From Gigaspora margarita (taxonomy: Eukaryota > Glomeromycota > Glomeromycetes > Diversisporales > Gigasporaceae), in assembly GCA_009809945.1 (NCBI GenBank), contig WTPW01000196.1, positions 1-64,000 of the forward strand: DNA of 64,000 nucleotides, in the 5' to 3' direction. Shown here one piece after another: positions 36,105-48,990 of this stretch. The translations under genes were made by a program, and so were the position numbers. Numbering within the stretch: the first letter of the stretch is position 1; each line of letters starts with the position of its first letter. The notes beneath the pieces are model-generated. The model did no database searches, was not told where the DNA came from, and worked only from the letters and a program-made list of their open reading frames with translations.

Positions 36105-36666
36105 CACCAAATATTGTGCAACAAACTTAAATATAGTTAAAAAACCTCATTATAGCCACAAATCACTTATAATCACTATCACCAAAATTTTTGATTTTTT
36201 ATCAATTTTATTCATATAAACCCTCGTTATAATCACTAATTTTGACTAAAAATGATTATAAAATTTTATTGGCCAATTTCATATTCATGTTTATTTAAAT
36301 TTTCTATTAAAATTCTTAAAGGCTTGACAGCAAATAATTTTGATGCAGCGGTCCGCTTTTGATGAAACAACCACCAAAATGTTCGTCTCGGTGAGACGAT
36401 TCTAATGAGCCCAAGATCGTCAAAATCCAATAACAATCTCCTGAGATCGCTAAGGATTGGTGTCATTTCACATGCTTAAAAATTTATTAATGATCTTAGA
36501 ATTTTGTAATTAGATTTGGACGATTTTCGACTCTTTAGAACTGTCTCATTGAGTCAAACACTCTGGTAGTCATTTTATCCAAATTGGGCAACTGGATCAA
36601 AAGTTATTCACCAACAAACATTTTAAAATTTTTAATAGTATTTCAAATATGTGTAAATTATTACTT

Positions 36667-36815
36667 GTCGGGGATGATGCTGAAATCGGATGATCCTGAA
36701 ATTTTGATCTATTTTGAGAATTTTTTTGAGGTGTTTTTTTTTAAAAAGTATATGTGGACTTTAGCAAGGCATATTAATTTCAAATCGAGACCCCAAATTT
36801 TAGCATCATTCCCGC
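36667..36815. mobile_element. MITE, GTCGGGGATGATGCTGAAAT family, copy 2
   Basis: Left GTCGGGGATGATGCTGAAAT, right TTAGCATCATTCCCG. Shared with 54831-54966 at the same place in the duplicated segment. Confidence 0.65.
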
Positions 36816-36819
36816 AATA

Positions 36820-36821
<2 letters not shown>

Positions 36822-36856
<35 letters not shown>
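36822..36856. repeat. (AAT)n microsatellite
   Basis: About 11 tandem AAT/ATA triplets. The duplicated copy at about 54970-54995 has a shorter run. Confidence 0.85.
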
Positions 36857-37522
36857 TAATCCCTTTGCAAAGTCCAAATTCCATCAACTCATTGTTTTTC
36901 TTATTAATAATTTAGATTTAGATGCGGATATGATGAATTTCCATAATATGGATGGAAGAACTCATACGTAGCTATCATTTAGATTATGGCTGGAGTTATT
37001 ATGGGTCGATGTAAAATGGCCACGAACCCTTGATCATGGTTGAGATACGCTATAATATATTGTGTTATTATAGAGGTTTTTACCAAATTTATTGAAATGA
37101 TAGTTCTTTGCATTTGTACCGGTAATCGAACATGTTATATTAAGATTGGTCATTATTATTTGCTCTTGTTAAATAAACAATAAAGAACGAATGTTTTCAA
37201 AATATACTTTAAGAATAAAAATTTTAAAGATCAATAAATCTGAGTATGAAGATGTTCAAGAAGTGCAGTCAAAAACAATAATGCAATAATGCGACCAACA
37301 AAATTTAAAGGTTGTTGTGGCCTTTTTTTTTTAATTAACAAGATATCNATAGTACTCGTTAGATTTAGCAACCAACTTTGTGCGTTGCAAACCTCTGGCC
37401 CCGTACCGTATTACACTAATTTGGTTTAAATGGAAATTCAAATTAAATTGTAAGAAAACTGTTTGAGGTAAAATATCAAAAAAAAGCAAGCATGTACAAA
37501 AAAATTTTAACATCTAAATCAT

Positions 37523-38632
<1,110 letters not shown>

Positions 38633-38935
38633 TTCATTTATTGTAAGTAGAAATTATTAAGTAGAAGCAAGTAAATGTAGAAGGAGATGATCAAAGCCCT
38701 TTTTTTTAAGGCTACAGCTAGTTTTCTGCGGGGATGTATTTATTGTGCCTAAATTAGGGGTGATTTACGATGCCGATATTTTCGGCTGGACTAATTATTT
38801 TGACATTTCTTATCGTTATGCGTTAGAACATACAATACGTTGATGGTCTAAATTTATACAGTCTTGTGCATAAAAAATTGTGTAATTGTACGATTTTTAT
38901 AATACGTTTATAATTATTTATGATGTTTTTATTGC

Positions 38936-39478
38936 AACATTTTAAAATTGATCCGGGAACAGAAAATGTGGTGTTGCATTTTAAAAGAGCCCATATTGAT
39001 CATTTTTCTTATTTAATTTTTGAATCAATACATAAGGGGTTTCAGAATTAGTTTATTTCGAAAATAAATGGGAGTTTAATGGTCTTATTTTTTGATTTAA
39101 AATTAAAAAATTAAATAGGCGTAATAAGTGCATCTTGAAGCGCATTTTTACATAAAGCTATGTAGAAATTTTATTTAAATTATATTCAAAAGTTTTGCAT
39201 AGATCTATAAACTCAATATAGACTTATATAGCATAATTTAAATATTATTTATTTAACAGTTACATAAGGAAAATTTAAAATATAAAAATGCGTTAAGTAA
39301 TCAAATAAGTAAAATGTTAGAATGAAAATAAAGTTTATTATAAAAGTTAGGGTTAGGATAAAATTACGAGAGGCGCATTTTTAATTAGAAATACATCAGG
39401 AATTACCTTAGTAAAATTTTGTGAGATTGACTATTCTTTCCTTAAAATCATAAAAATTTTATAATATATAAAGGTTAC
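38936..39478. other. Intergenic DNA past the duplication
   Basis: Upstream side of the E2 gene. No second gene, no clear promoter motif and no repeat pair recognised. Confidence 0.45.
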
Positions 39479-39596
39479 TGTATTAGCGCGAAATAACAGG
39501 CCTGGGCGTTATTTGGAAATCCGGGCACCCCCAAAATAGCATATAATGTCTCGAATTAGCGCTCATGCGTGTCCCGAATTATCGCGCACCCAGATA
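39479..39596. repeat. GC-richer dispersed repeat (plus copy)
   Basis: GCGCGAAATAACAGGCCTGG, CCCCCAAAATAGCATA and TCCCGAATTATCGCGC match the 14836-14965 sequence in reverse orientation and, more weakly, 12778-12840. Probably a small transposon remnant; no TIR pair resolved. Confidence 0.5.
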
Positions 39597-40117
39597 TAAC
39601 TGGTAATTTATTCATGCGACAGTTCAACTGCATGATTGACATGGGCCATAAAAACTTAGTATTTATAGCTGTTCTTATCTATATAGTAAAAATTTACTGA
39701 ATGGGTATTTTGCTGCTTCGATAAGTTTTTGATTTTGGTAATGAGCGATTACGCAATATCTTGTTATTTAATATAAATGATAAGGTCAAATAAAATTCAA
39801 GACAATCATTTATTGAGATTGGATGATTATTAAGAATAAAAGTGACTATTTGATTAGAAATTATAAGCCTGATTATGAATTTCTTATGAGTCCCTTATGA
39901 ATTTTTGTATGCATATAATTAAGTTGATTATAAATGTCTGTACATATGCACCTGATTACTTATAAATTTTTATATGCTTATATGATTCGATCACTTTGTT
40001 ACCATTATAATTTTTAAATATATATTTATATAATAATATGATAAAAACTAATTGATTATATTAAAATTACATGGAGGACCAGATTTATGACATTCAGACC
40101 AATGTACAGAGTAGGCT
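39597..40117. other. AT-rich DNA, nothing recognised
   Basis: No gene, array or element end recognised. Confidence 0.45.
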
Positions 40118-40920
40118 ATGGTATCCTGTGCAGCTGTAAGAACTGAGCTTGAAATGGCAAGTGCTTTTACAGAAATTAATCCTAGTACATCAAATACCAT
40201 ATCACCATGCCATACTGAAGTACCACTCCAATATCATACCCATTTATCATTACTTATACAACATAGTCCTACTTACTTTATAGAACAAGAAATATATAAT
40301 GAATATGAATTGTTAGATAACTCTAATAACAATTCCAATATATCAACTACATATACTAATACTACACAAAGAACAAACATTAACTTCTATTCTAATACAC
40401 TTGAAATCTACAACCCATCAATATGCTACAACAAATTTTTATACTACACAGATTACAATCTTTACCTTTACCACTAACTGTTGGTTTCTTTTTAACTTAC
40501 TTACAAGAGGAAGATTCAATGTTTTATATACAACAAAATATTTGAATCTCTATTAAATATAGTAGATTGATTATGTTTTTGAAGAAGCACATATATATTT
40601 ACCACAAGAGTTTCTCTTACCTAACTATTTCTTTGTACCTTTTGAAGATTTCTATCTTTTTAATAATGCCTTACTCAAATTAAAATCTTCTTCTAATTAT
40701 AACAACCCATTAACACCTCTTGATCTTTCTATTTGCACACATAATGTTCAAGGCTTTAATAACACTACCCAAAAAACATGTTTGAGAAAATTATTGTTTA
40801 TCTCACAATTTAAATATTATCAGTATTACTAAAACTAAACTTTCTAGTGCACCTTCTATATTCAAACCTAAACAAACCCAATTTTATTTTTACTTTTGGT
40901 CCTGCACTGATAGTAGTGTT
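40118..40920 (+). pseudogene. LINE (non-LTR retrotransposon) ORF2 N-terminal remnant
   Basis: The plus strand first reads a polar Asn/Ser/Thr/Tyr-rich segment (frame open 40118-40477). After several frame breaks it reads ICTHNVQGFNN at about 40730-40770, then a segment with TKTKLSSAPSIF near 40828-40862. This layout, THNVQGFN followed after a short gap by a TETKL-like motif, is the start of the apurinic-type endonuclease domain of LINE ORF2. The rest of the endonuclease, the reverse transcriptase and the 3' tail are absent. A MITE-like tip (AGGACCCTGAACATCTCTCG) follows at about 40943. It is a truncated, multiply broken copy, but shows that a LINE able to supply enzymes to the poly(A) retroposons has existed in this genome. 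Confidence 0.6.
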
Positions 40921-41069
40921 CCTAAAAACTAAACTGAACTGAACAGGACCCTGAACATCTCTCGTAGGGTCATAACTGACTGCATGAATTTAGGTGCTTT
41001 TGCTATCCTAAAATCAAGTAAATTGCTAAAGTTAGATTATTACATATAAATTTATAGTAATTTGCTAAA

Positions 41070-41520
41070 AACTAAATTATAATATCTAGCATTGGGTAAA
41101 TTATATAGTGCAAATTTTTTAAAACTGTAATCAATAAAAATCTGCACAAATTTGCAACCCTGCCAATGGCAGTTAAAGAATTTGTTTTGATTTTTTGCAC
41201 AGATCTTTAACAATTAATAATCTGCGCAAATTGTAAAAAGTGAATAATAATAAATTATTATATACTCACTTAAATAATAAATGCTAGCTAATTTTTCATA
41301 TATATCAGGTAAATAAATATAGTGCATATTGGTGCAGATTTTTTAAAAACTTAGTTATTAAAAATCTGTGCATATCTGCAATCCTGCTAGTGATCATTGA
41401 AGAGTTTTTTAATTTTCTGTGCAGATTGTGAAAAATAAAAAAAATAACAAAAAGCAAATAATAAAAATTACTATATGCTCACCAAAATATTAAATGCTAG
41501 TTAATTTTTTATATATATAT
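41070..41520. repeat. Two-copy tandem duplication of about 230 bp
   Basis: Two direct copies, about 41080-41310 and 41315-41520, share AAAATCTGCACAAATTTGCA-like blocks and end in GCTAGYTAATTTTTYATATAT. The right end of the second copy is the insertion point of the next retroposon. Confidence 0.65.
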
Positions 41521-41521
41521 A

Positions 41522-42590
41522 TATTTTTCCCTTTGACAATTATGTTCTATTTATTAGATATTATTGACATATACAAAATACACAACAAGAAACATATCTA
41601 GACTATAATAGGCTGCAACCCAGCTGCCACAAATTGGTGCCCAAGTAGGATTGTTGCACTAGTGTTTGTCAAATGAAAGCGATCATGATCTTTTGTTATG
41701 AATACATCTTTCGAATATAAAGAGGTACTCAGTTACCACTTCATAAACCATTTCTTCAAAAAACTTTATCTCTAAGCTTCTCATAAAGATAAAGAAAAAG
41801 AAAGGGGAAACTTAAAGGGGAAAAGAACTACTAAACAAAAACCAACAAACAAAACCAAAAAAGAAAATTCTAAGAAAAAGAAACAAACAAAAGAAAACTA
41901 AAGATAAAGAAATAAAAGAATAGAAAATGAAGGTGTTACTATGTCTAAAACACTACAATGATAAAAATTATATAACACTGCATAGGTAAAACCTATCAAA
42001 GCATTATATGTATGTAAAAGAAACTACATTTAAAATAGTAAGAAATTTCTTCACATGCCCTCCTGATTCTGAGCCACATCATTTATTGTTTATTTGTCAC
42101 CAAACTCACTTATGATGGTACTAGTTCCAGCCTGGGGACATATTCCCAATTTGAAGAAGTAAACACTACTGATCTTTTGAAAAGGGTAAGCTAGAATGAC
42201 CACTTTTTTGGCAAAAATTTTAAAAAATACAAATGGGCGCAAGACATCACTTAAAACAAATTTAAAGGAGAGTAAAGAAGGATAAAACTCATTTTTTTGT
42301 TGTTTCCATTGTTTTACCACAAGATACTTCATCGATGAAAACTACTTTATCGTCTTCACCAGAATTTCTTATACCAAGGGCACCAACTGCCAGTTATCTT
42401 GCACAACTGACACTTCTAGCTTGCATGCTGAATATAAGAAAGGAGTCCCTGGAACAATGGCTGACCTTTCTAAAAACTGTATACTTGTGTTATCCTACAG
42501 TACTTTTAAATATCTGGCAACACTCCAACAAAAAACTTTTTGTTTTTCTTCCATCAGAAATTTGGTCCAGATGATCATTGGAATGAGTTC
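41522..42590 (-). mobile_element. Poly(A) retroposon, copy 2, minus strand
   Basis: Homologous over its length to 4329-5398 and 46767-47902 when reversed. The conserved block lies at about 42355-42440 (reverse strand GTGCCCTTGGTATAAGAAAT). The 3' end, reading CTAATAAATAGAACATAATT on the minus strand, lies at the left. Flanks TAATTTTTTATATAT and TAATTTTTCATATAT (about 41502-41516 and 42593-42607) are probably the target duplication, with one mismatch. No poly(A) run is left. Overlapping open frames inside are incidental. Confidence 0.65.
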
Positions 42591-43672
42591 TAATAATTTT
42601 TCATATATTAAAAAAATAATTTCGAATATTCATATATTTAATTAATAATAATTTAATTTATTATCAAATACATAATATTAATTGATCATAAATTTAACAA
42701 AAATAATAAAATACTATATTTTTATTAAAAAAAATACAAAATATATTACAAGATATACCACAAAAATGCCTTATAAATACTATACAAATGCTATAAAGAC
42801 ACTACACAAACATTATATAAATACCATAAAGCCACTGCACACTACACAAATGCTGTAAAGACTCTGTACTAATACCATAGAGACACCATGCAAAGAAAAA
42901 GTTACTGATATGCCAAAAAGAAACCAAACAAAAGAAAAATGAAATTCAAAGCCTAATATGTACCAAAAAAAATCAGAAATACTAATGACAGGCCCAGCAG
43001 ACTAAACAAAAGAAGCACCAATGACAAAAAAAGCACCATAAAAGGAAGTACACCGATTGGTTGGCACTGACAATGAAAGAAACACTAACTAAGAAAAAAT
43101 ACTGAAAAGAACAATTCTAACAGTGAAGCACCGAAATAGGTAGCTATAGTAACTAAAACCCTAAAAACAAATTCCTAAAATCTCTAAAATGAAACTTTTG
43201 TACACAATGTAAACAAAATACAAAAATAAAAATAATTTAGAAAGAAATCTGCATACTTACCCAAAAATCCAAAGCACTACCATCAAAAAACTACAAGACA
43301 ATTGCCAAAAATGAAGAAACATGAAGAAAGGTACTAAAATGAGCAACACTATCAATGAAGAGCAAGCACTAGAATGGACAACTCCAACAATGAAAGTGAA
43401 CAGCTCTAACGAGAACCCAAAAATCAAAAAAAGAATTAAAAAAATTTATTAGTACATATAAAAGTAAATTTAATATAAAAAAAATTATACTTATCTTGTG
43501 TAATATGATTATCTTATTAAAAAAAAGAACTATTTAACAAATAAATAATAAAAAAATTAAAATAGATAAAAAATAAATAAAAAAAAAGATCTGTTTAAAA
43601 ACTATTGCTAAAATAAATTAAAAAATAATTTAAAAAAATTAAAAATAAATTAAAAAAATGTTAAAAAAAATT
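42591..43672. other. A-rich low-complexity DNA
   Basis: No gene. About 42775-42895 is a degenerate tandem repeat of about 24-26 bp built on ACACTACACAAATGCTATAA. About 42950-43440 is A-rich with recurring GCACCA/AACACT words. Confidence 0.5.
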
Positions 43673-44010
43673 AAAAGAAAAAAAATATAAAAAGAAAAAT
43701 TAAAAAGAATACTGTATATTTAAAAATAAATTAAAATAAAATTAAATTAAAATAAAAAAAATTAGAAAAAAAAATTGAAATACAAAAAAGCAGAAATAAA
43801 AAAATCCATTTAAAAATAAATTAAATAAAAAATATTTTAAAAGAAAAAAAATATAAAAAGAAAAATTAAAAAGAATACTGTATATTTAAAAATAAATTAA
43901 AATAAAATTTAATTAAAATAAAAAAAATTAGAAAAAAAAATTGAAATACAAAAAAGCAGAAATAAAAAAATCCATTTAAAAATAAATTAAATAAAAAATA
44001 TTTAAAAGTT
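43673..44010. repeat. 168-bp tandem duplication in A-rich DNA
   Basis: A unit of about 168 bp beginning AAAAGAAAAAAAATATAAAA and including AAAAAGAATACTGTATATTT and GCAGAAATAAAAAAATCC occurs twice head to tail with near identity (from about 43673 and 43840), so it is a recent duplication. Confidence 0.85.
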
Positions 44011-44159
44011 TAATTAAATGAAAAAATAAATAAATAAAATAAAAGATACATTTAAAACTAAATTCAAATAAAATTTAAAATAATTTAAAAACATATTTAA
44101 ATAAAATTTAAATAAAATATATAATTTTTTTATTTGATTTTTTTATTTTTTTCATTTAA

Positions 44160-45167
44160 TTGCTGATCCGGATAAGATCGTCAGAATTTCTATATTAGAA
44201 ATCGGGGCAAAATTCCTATGATATTAACTATATGCTTCAATCTGAGCGGAGTCAAATGAAAAGTAATTTTTTTATTAAGTTAACGATACATGTCGATTAA
44301 TTAAAAGTTGTAGAGCTCGTAGAGACGCATCTAACGGTGGTTAGATAATCCAAATCGGCCCAGTGGGTGGCGAGATATTATTAAAAAACGATTGGCTGAC
44401 TATGTAAAATCTCTATGTAAACAATTAATAGTTATTCGGCACGAAGTGCCGAATAACTGAGTTATTTGCTGTATGCTATTTGATTGGTCGATTTTAAGCA
44501 CCGAAGGTGCTTAAAATTTGACCAGTCAAATCATATGGCAAATAACGGTAAGGTACAATAGTATTCTAATGCNANTAAAGCGCGATAGCGCTTCACTGGT
44601 ATTAGAATACTGTTGTACCGTAGTTATGAGTACTTCGTGCTTGAATAACTGGATTATACGGTATTTATATTTGTTGGTTTTGCGTACCAACTGTTGACCG
44701 GCGTTTGAGATTTTAAATTTTTATGCACGTGAGTTACACACGTTGTCCAGATATATTTTAAATCCGGAACNGATTTAAAATATTTCGGATAACGTGTGTA
44801 ACTCACGTGCATAAAAATCATAAAATTTCAAATGCCGGATAACAGTTGGTATATGCAAAATCCAACAAATAGAAAATGCCGTATAAATATTGTTTACATA
44901 GAGATTTTACATAGTCGGCCAATCGTTTTTTAATAATATCTNGCNNNCCANTGGGCCGATTTGNATGATCTAACNANNGTTAGATGCGTCTCNACGAGCT
45001 CTACAACTTTCAATTAATCGACATGTATCGTTAACTTAATTAAAAAATTACTTTTCATTTGACTCCGCTCAGATTGAAGTATATAATAAAAATTTATATT
45101 GTACTTATCCCCAAAATTTACTATTGTCCCAATATAGTAATTCTGCCGATCTTATCCGGATCATCAA
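44160..45167. mobile_element. TTAA-flanked palindromic element with a hairpin string
   Basis: Long inverted arms of about 270 bp (44160-44430 and 44895-45167) begin TTGCTGATCCGGATAAGATC and, inverted, TTGATGATCCGGATAAGATC. TTAA flanks both ends (44156-44159 and 45168-45171). Between the arms are hairpins: GTTATTCGGCAC-GAA-GTGCCGAATAAC (44431-44457), ATTTTAAGCACC-GAA-GGTGCTTAAAAT (44491-44517), AAGCGC-GATA-GCGCTT (44578-44593) inside a longer stem (44553-44618), an imperfect TTC-loop stem (44623-44650) and a roughly 235-bp foldback centred near an N at 44771. No protein frame. Ns cluster at stem centres and in the right arm. Related half-copies lie at 53378-54242. Confidence 0.8.
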
Positions 45168-45171
45168 TTAA

Positions 45172-45534
45172 CATATTTATTTTTTAATTTTTTATTATTT
45201 TTTTTTATTATTTTTATTTTTTTTAAATTGATTTTAAATTTTTTTTATTATTTCAATTTTTTTAAATTTTTTTAGCACTTTTTTTTTTATTATTGGTTTG
45301 ATTTATTTATTTTTTTTTAAATTTTTGCTTTTTTTATTTTTTTTAAATTATCGCTTTTATTGTTCTTTTGGTTTTTATTTTTTCAAATTTCTTTTTTAGT
45401 GTTTCTCTTTTTATTTTTTAATCTATTGTAATTTAATATTAATTTAATTTTATTTATTTATTTATTTATTTTATTTTATTATTTTTTTTAAATTCAAATT
45501 GGTATACAATTTATTTATTATATTTTATTTTTAT
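45172..45534. other. T-rich low-complexity DNA
   Basis: Poly-T-rich TTTATTTTTT-type sequence, probably the continuation of the A-rich low-complexity tract interrupted by the palindromic element. No gene. Confidence 0.5.
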
Positions 45535-45538
45535 TTAA

Positions 45539-46360
45539 TGGGTATCCATTTGCTGTACTAAATTTAGTACAATGTACTAAATTTAGTACAGTATTAAAAG
45601 TTAAATTTTGAAAAATTGGTATTAATAACTTTAAATTAAATTTATCCAATATATAATCCTATATTTATATTTCATTTTGATATATTTAAAAATCAACTTG
45701 CTTGTCAAAAGTTATATTAATATATTTAAAAATTAGATTGCTACTAAAAGTGCGACCAAAAAAATACTAAATTATAAATAACAAAAAATTGACTTAATAA
45801 AATTTTGTTAACTTTTTAATAAGGTTGTAAAGATAATTTTTCTGATTCTATTGATAGTAAAATCATTAAAATTGGTTTAGTATATAAGAAGTTATAAGTA
45901 ATTTAAGTTTACAAATTTTTTACTATATTTTTACTATGTTTTACTATATAAAATATATAAAAGACTAACCATTTTTAGATGTGCATCACTATAAAACAGG
46001 TTTATTTAAGCTATTTGAAAAAATTATTATTTATTTTTTTTAACTATACCAAAATCAAAATAGGATCTCAAACATTCAAAAAATTTATTTTTTTTTAATT
46101 TTATTACAAGTTTTTGTATACTATGATGTTTTTTACTGCTGTACTAAATTTAGTACAGCAGAATTTAAGAACAATACAGCAAGTTTAAGAGTAAGCTATA
46201 AAAAATTTTTATTAATAAATATTACTAAAATTGTANAAAAAGATAGTTCTAATATTCAAATATATTTTGGCAAAATTTGATTAAATTTGGTCAAATAATT
46301 AGTTCAAAATTAGTTTTTTTGTGTGTACTAAATTTAGTACAAAGGCCAAACGGATACCCA
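45539..46360. mobile_element. TTAA-flanked element with AAATTT palindromes, copy 2
   Basis: Tips TGGGTATCCATTTGC and, inverted, TGGGTATCCGTTTGGCC are flanked by TTAA (45535-45538 and 46361-46364). The perfect palindrome TGTACTAAATTTAGTACA occurs twice in tandem behind the left tip, once near 46138 and once behind the right tip. Same family as 17816-19995. No transposase; 822 bp. Confidence 0.82.
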
Positions 46361-46364
46361 TTAA

Positions 46365-46752
46365 TTATAAGTTTCATTTTTATTTTACTTTATTAATTTA
46401 TTTATTTAATTTTTTTAATTTTAGTACATTCACTAATGGAATCAAGTGAGCATAAGAAGAAGATATTGGAGAAAATAATAGCACGATATCACAACAGTGA
46501 AACAAAACAAGTTTCCAAGTATGCTTGTTATATTCTTACCAAAAAAATAATAAGCATACTGAAAAAACTTGTTTATTCACAAATAAAGATTGTATGATTG
46601 TATGTTGTTACTTTTATTCCCACTATCATTTTTCAAAAATATAAAAAAATGGTTAAAAATATAAAAAAAATTATTAAAAAAAAATAAAAAAATCAGAATA
46701 AAAATAATAATAATAAAAAAAAATTAAATAAAAAACATGTTTTTTTACTTTA
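46365..46752. other. AT-rich DNA, nothing recognised
   Basis: A short mirrored word pair (ATTATAAGCATACTGAAAAA region against AACAAGTTTCCAAGTATGCT) lies near 46505-46575. Otherwise low-complexity; no gene. Confidence 0.4.
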
Positions 46753-46766
46753 TTTATTTATTTTTA

Positions 46767-47902
46767 CGCTGATAAGAAACAAACATTTTGCACTTGTCCA
46801 AATTTCCAAACAAAAGAAAAACAAAAATTTTGTTAGTAAAAGATGAAGCAGCTATAATACTGGTTTTTATAAAGGTCAACACTCTTCTTCTTTCTTTCCC
46901 TTGTGGGACTCCTTTATATATTCAGCATGCAAGCCAGAAGCGTCAGTTGTGCAAGATAACTGGCAGTTGGTGCCCTTGGTACAAGAAATTCTGGTGAAAG
47001 GTCTCTTTTGTCGATGAAGGTTCCGTAGTTGGCTAGGCAGTGAACTAACAAATGAGTTCTTCAACACTCTCTTTAAGGTTTTTGATGACAAGTACATAAT
47101 CTCTATATACCTGCTATTATATTCTTGCTTGGAGTTTTTTTTTTCTGGAATTTTGAATGAAAAGTGGAAATTTCGGCGTACCCCCTCCAAAAGATCAGCA
47201 TTGTTGTTTCTAACCTAATCGGGAAGAAGGCATGCAAGTGGATAAACAGGAACGGACACATAATGTGATGTGGCACAGAGGAGTAGGCCAGTCTGCGGAA
47301 GCTAAATTCTAGAACTTTCTTTTTTTTTACTATGTACATATAATACTTAGGCAAGGTGATTCCTTGCGCAGTATTATATAATTTTTATTAGTAGATTACT
47401 TCGTTCTTTTTTTTGCTTTTTTCATCTTCATTCTTTTATGTTTGAATTGTGTTTAGGATTTTTTTTTCCTTTTATCTCTTCTTTTATATGCTTTTTCTTT
47501 TTTTCTTTCTTTTGTGTCCTAAATTTCATTTTTTCTCTCATAGATGTGGCAATTATTTTGTTTTTATATGAGAGTAAGAGATAAACTATTCTGTCCGGAC
47601 CTAGGTGGAAGAAGTTTTAAAGAAAGGATAGGTAGTCTTGATGGGCTAGTAGAATCCTTCCGTTGATATAAGTATTTTCTTCAGTTGCAGAAGGGAATTT
47701 TTATGTAGGAAAATATCTGCTTATAGCAGGTCGCACATGGGAAATTTGGACTTTAGTCGCAAAGAGCCGGGTGAGCCTCAACTTGTAAATTAGGTATCAA
47801 AAGGTTTTTTTCCTTATAACAAATAGTAATATTCCTAGTGTTATATTAGTAACCTAATAAAGCTGAGGCAAGACTGCCGAAAAGTTAAAAAAAAAAAAAA
47901 AA
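46767..47902 (+). mobile_element. Poly(A) retroposon, copy 3, perfect 14-bp TSD
   Basis: 1.14 kb unit ending in an A run after CCTAATAAAGCTGAGGCAAG. It is flanked by TTTATTTATTTTTA (46753-46766 and 47903-47916), perfect over 14 bp, although the duplication is low-complexity. The conserved block (about 46910-47000) includes GTGCCCTTGGTACAAGAAAT. The long, uninterrupted A tail suggests this is the youngest of the three copies. Several overlapping open frames in both strands are incidental and not shared by the other copies. Confidence 0.8.
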
Positions 47903-47916
47903 TTTATTTATTTTTA

Positions 47917-48464
47917 GTTTGTTTTGTTTATTGATTTTCTCATGTTCTTACCAGCAGGTGGCACCTATTATTAATGTTTTTATTTTCCTGATATTAAGTA
48001 ATTCTCCTAAAAAAGGATAAATCAACAAAAATTTAAATATGCAATGCAAAATTTTAAATGTTCACCAAAATTCAAAATGTGACCATTATTTAAATTAATA
48101 CTAATTCGCCAAATTTTAAATTTGGACCTTGGTTTAAATTTTAACTAATTAGCTAAAAATAAAATATGATCTATATGAGAGATGTCCAGGTTCTTACTGA
48201 ACATTGGGTTGAGTTTTATCGGTCCAAATTCGAACTGAACCTGAACTAGACTTAATTTTAAAAATCTAGTTCAGTCTGAGTTCAGTATTGAACTTTTAAA
48301 CCAAGTCTGGTTTCAATTTGGGTTCAGTTTGAAAATTCATGAACATGTTCGGGTTCAGTAAAATAAAATAATTTAAAAATAAAAATGAATTAAAAATATA
48401 AACAATTTAAAAAATAAATAAATAAATTAATCTTATATTTTATCTATCATGGGCATTTGTTGTA
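47917..48464. repeat. GTTCAG motif array next to a MITE-like tip
   Basis: About 48165-48200 carries the CTATATGAGAGATGTCC tip also found in 3631-3942. About 48210-48360 is an array of GTTCAGTTTGG/CTGAACC words in both orientations, the same architecture as the other tip arrays. No gene. Confidence 0.45.
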
Positions 48465-48640
48465 TTCTTGCAATTGTTCTTGCATTTGTACTTATTCTTG
48501 TACTTATTCTTGAACTTGAAACCATTATACAAAACATTTTCAAATTTGTGAACTTTTTTTAGCCCAAAATAGTTTGTAAATAGCTCTATGCATTAACAAT
48601 AGTCATGCTAAAAGATATTACAAGGATAACCAGATTTGTG
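48465..48640. repeat. Inverted copy of the 15130-15300 repeat
   Basis: TTGTACTTATTCTTGTACTT minisatellite followed by GAAACCATTATACAAAACAT mirrors the 15.1 kb repeat in the opposite orientation. Confidence 0.55.
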
Positions 48641-48990
48641 ACTTATATAAAATTGATGTTTATTTGAAATAATAACTTGTTAACAAAGTGATAGAGCGGT
48701 CATTATTGCAAGATCCGCTGATTTTATTGTGGCTCATATAGATTTTTGTCTTATATTTTGTTTAGTGCTTAGGTAAAGGCTTTTTGTCTAAGGGCAAAGT
48801 TTTGTTTGTTGTTTTTGTTATAATATCATATGAATATTGATAAATAGGATAAATAATGTAGGGCTAAGTGTATAAATTGGTGTCTATAGGCTTGCAGATT
48901 TTAAGAAATAAGGTTTATAAGGGTTTGTTGTTTGGAACTGAAGAAGTTATTTTTGGTTTTGCTATTGCTCACCTTGGTAAAAGCTGGCTC
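48641..48990. other. Intergenic DNA, nothing recognised
   Basis: T-rich on the plus strand. Overlapping frames at 48868-49153 run into the minisatellite and are not taken as genes. Confidence 0.4.

Noticed and set aside
42335-42645. Overlapping plus-strand frames over conserved sequence
   Set aside because: They lie antisense within a poly(A) retroposon, and the other two copies of the family do not keep these frames.
46788-47354. Several 65-100 residue frames on both strands
   Set aside because: Incidental frames inside the third poly(A) retroposon; not shared by its homologues.
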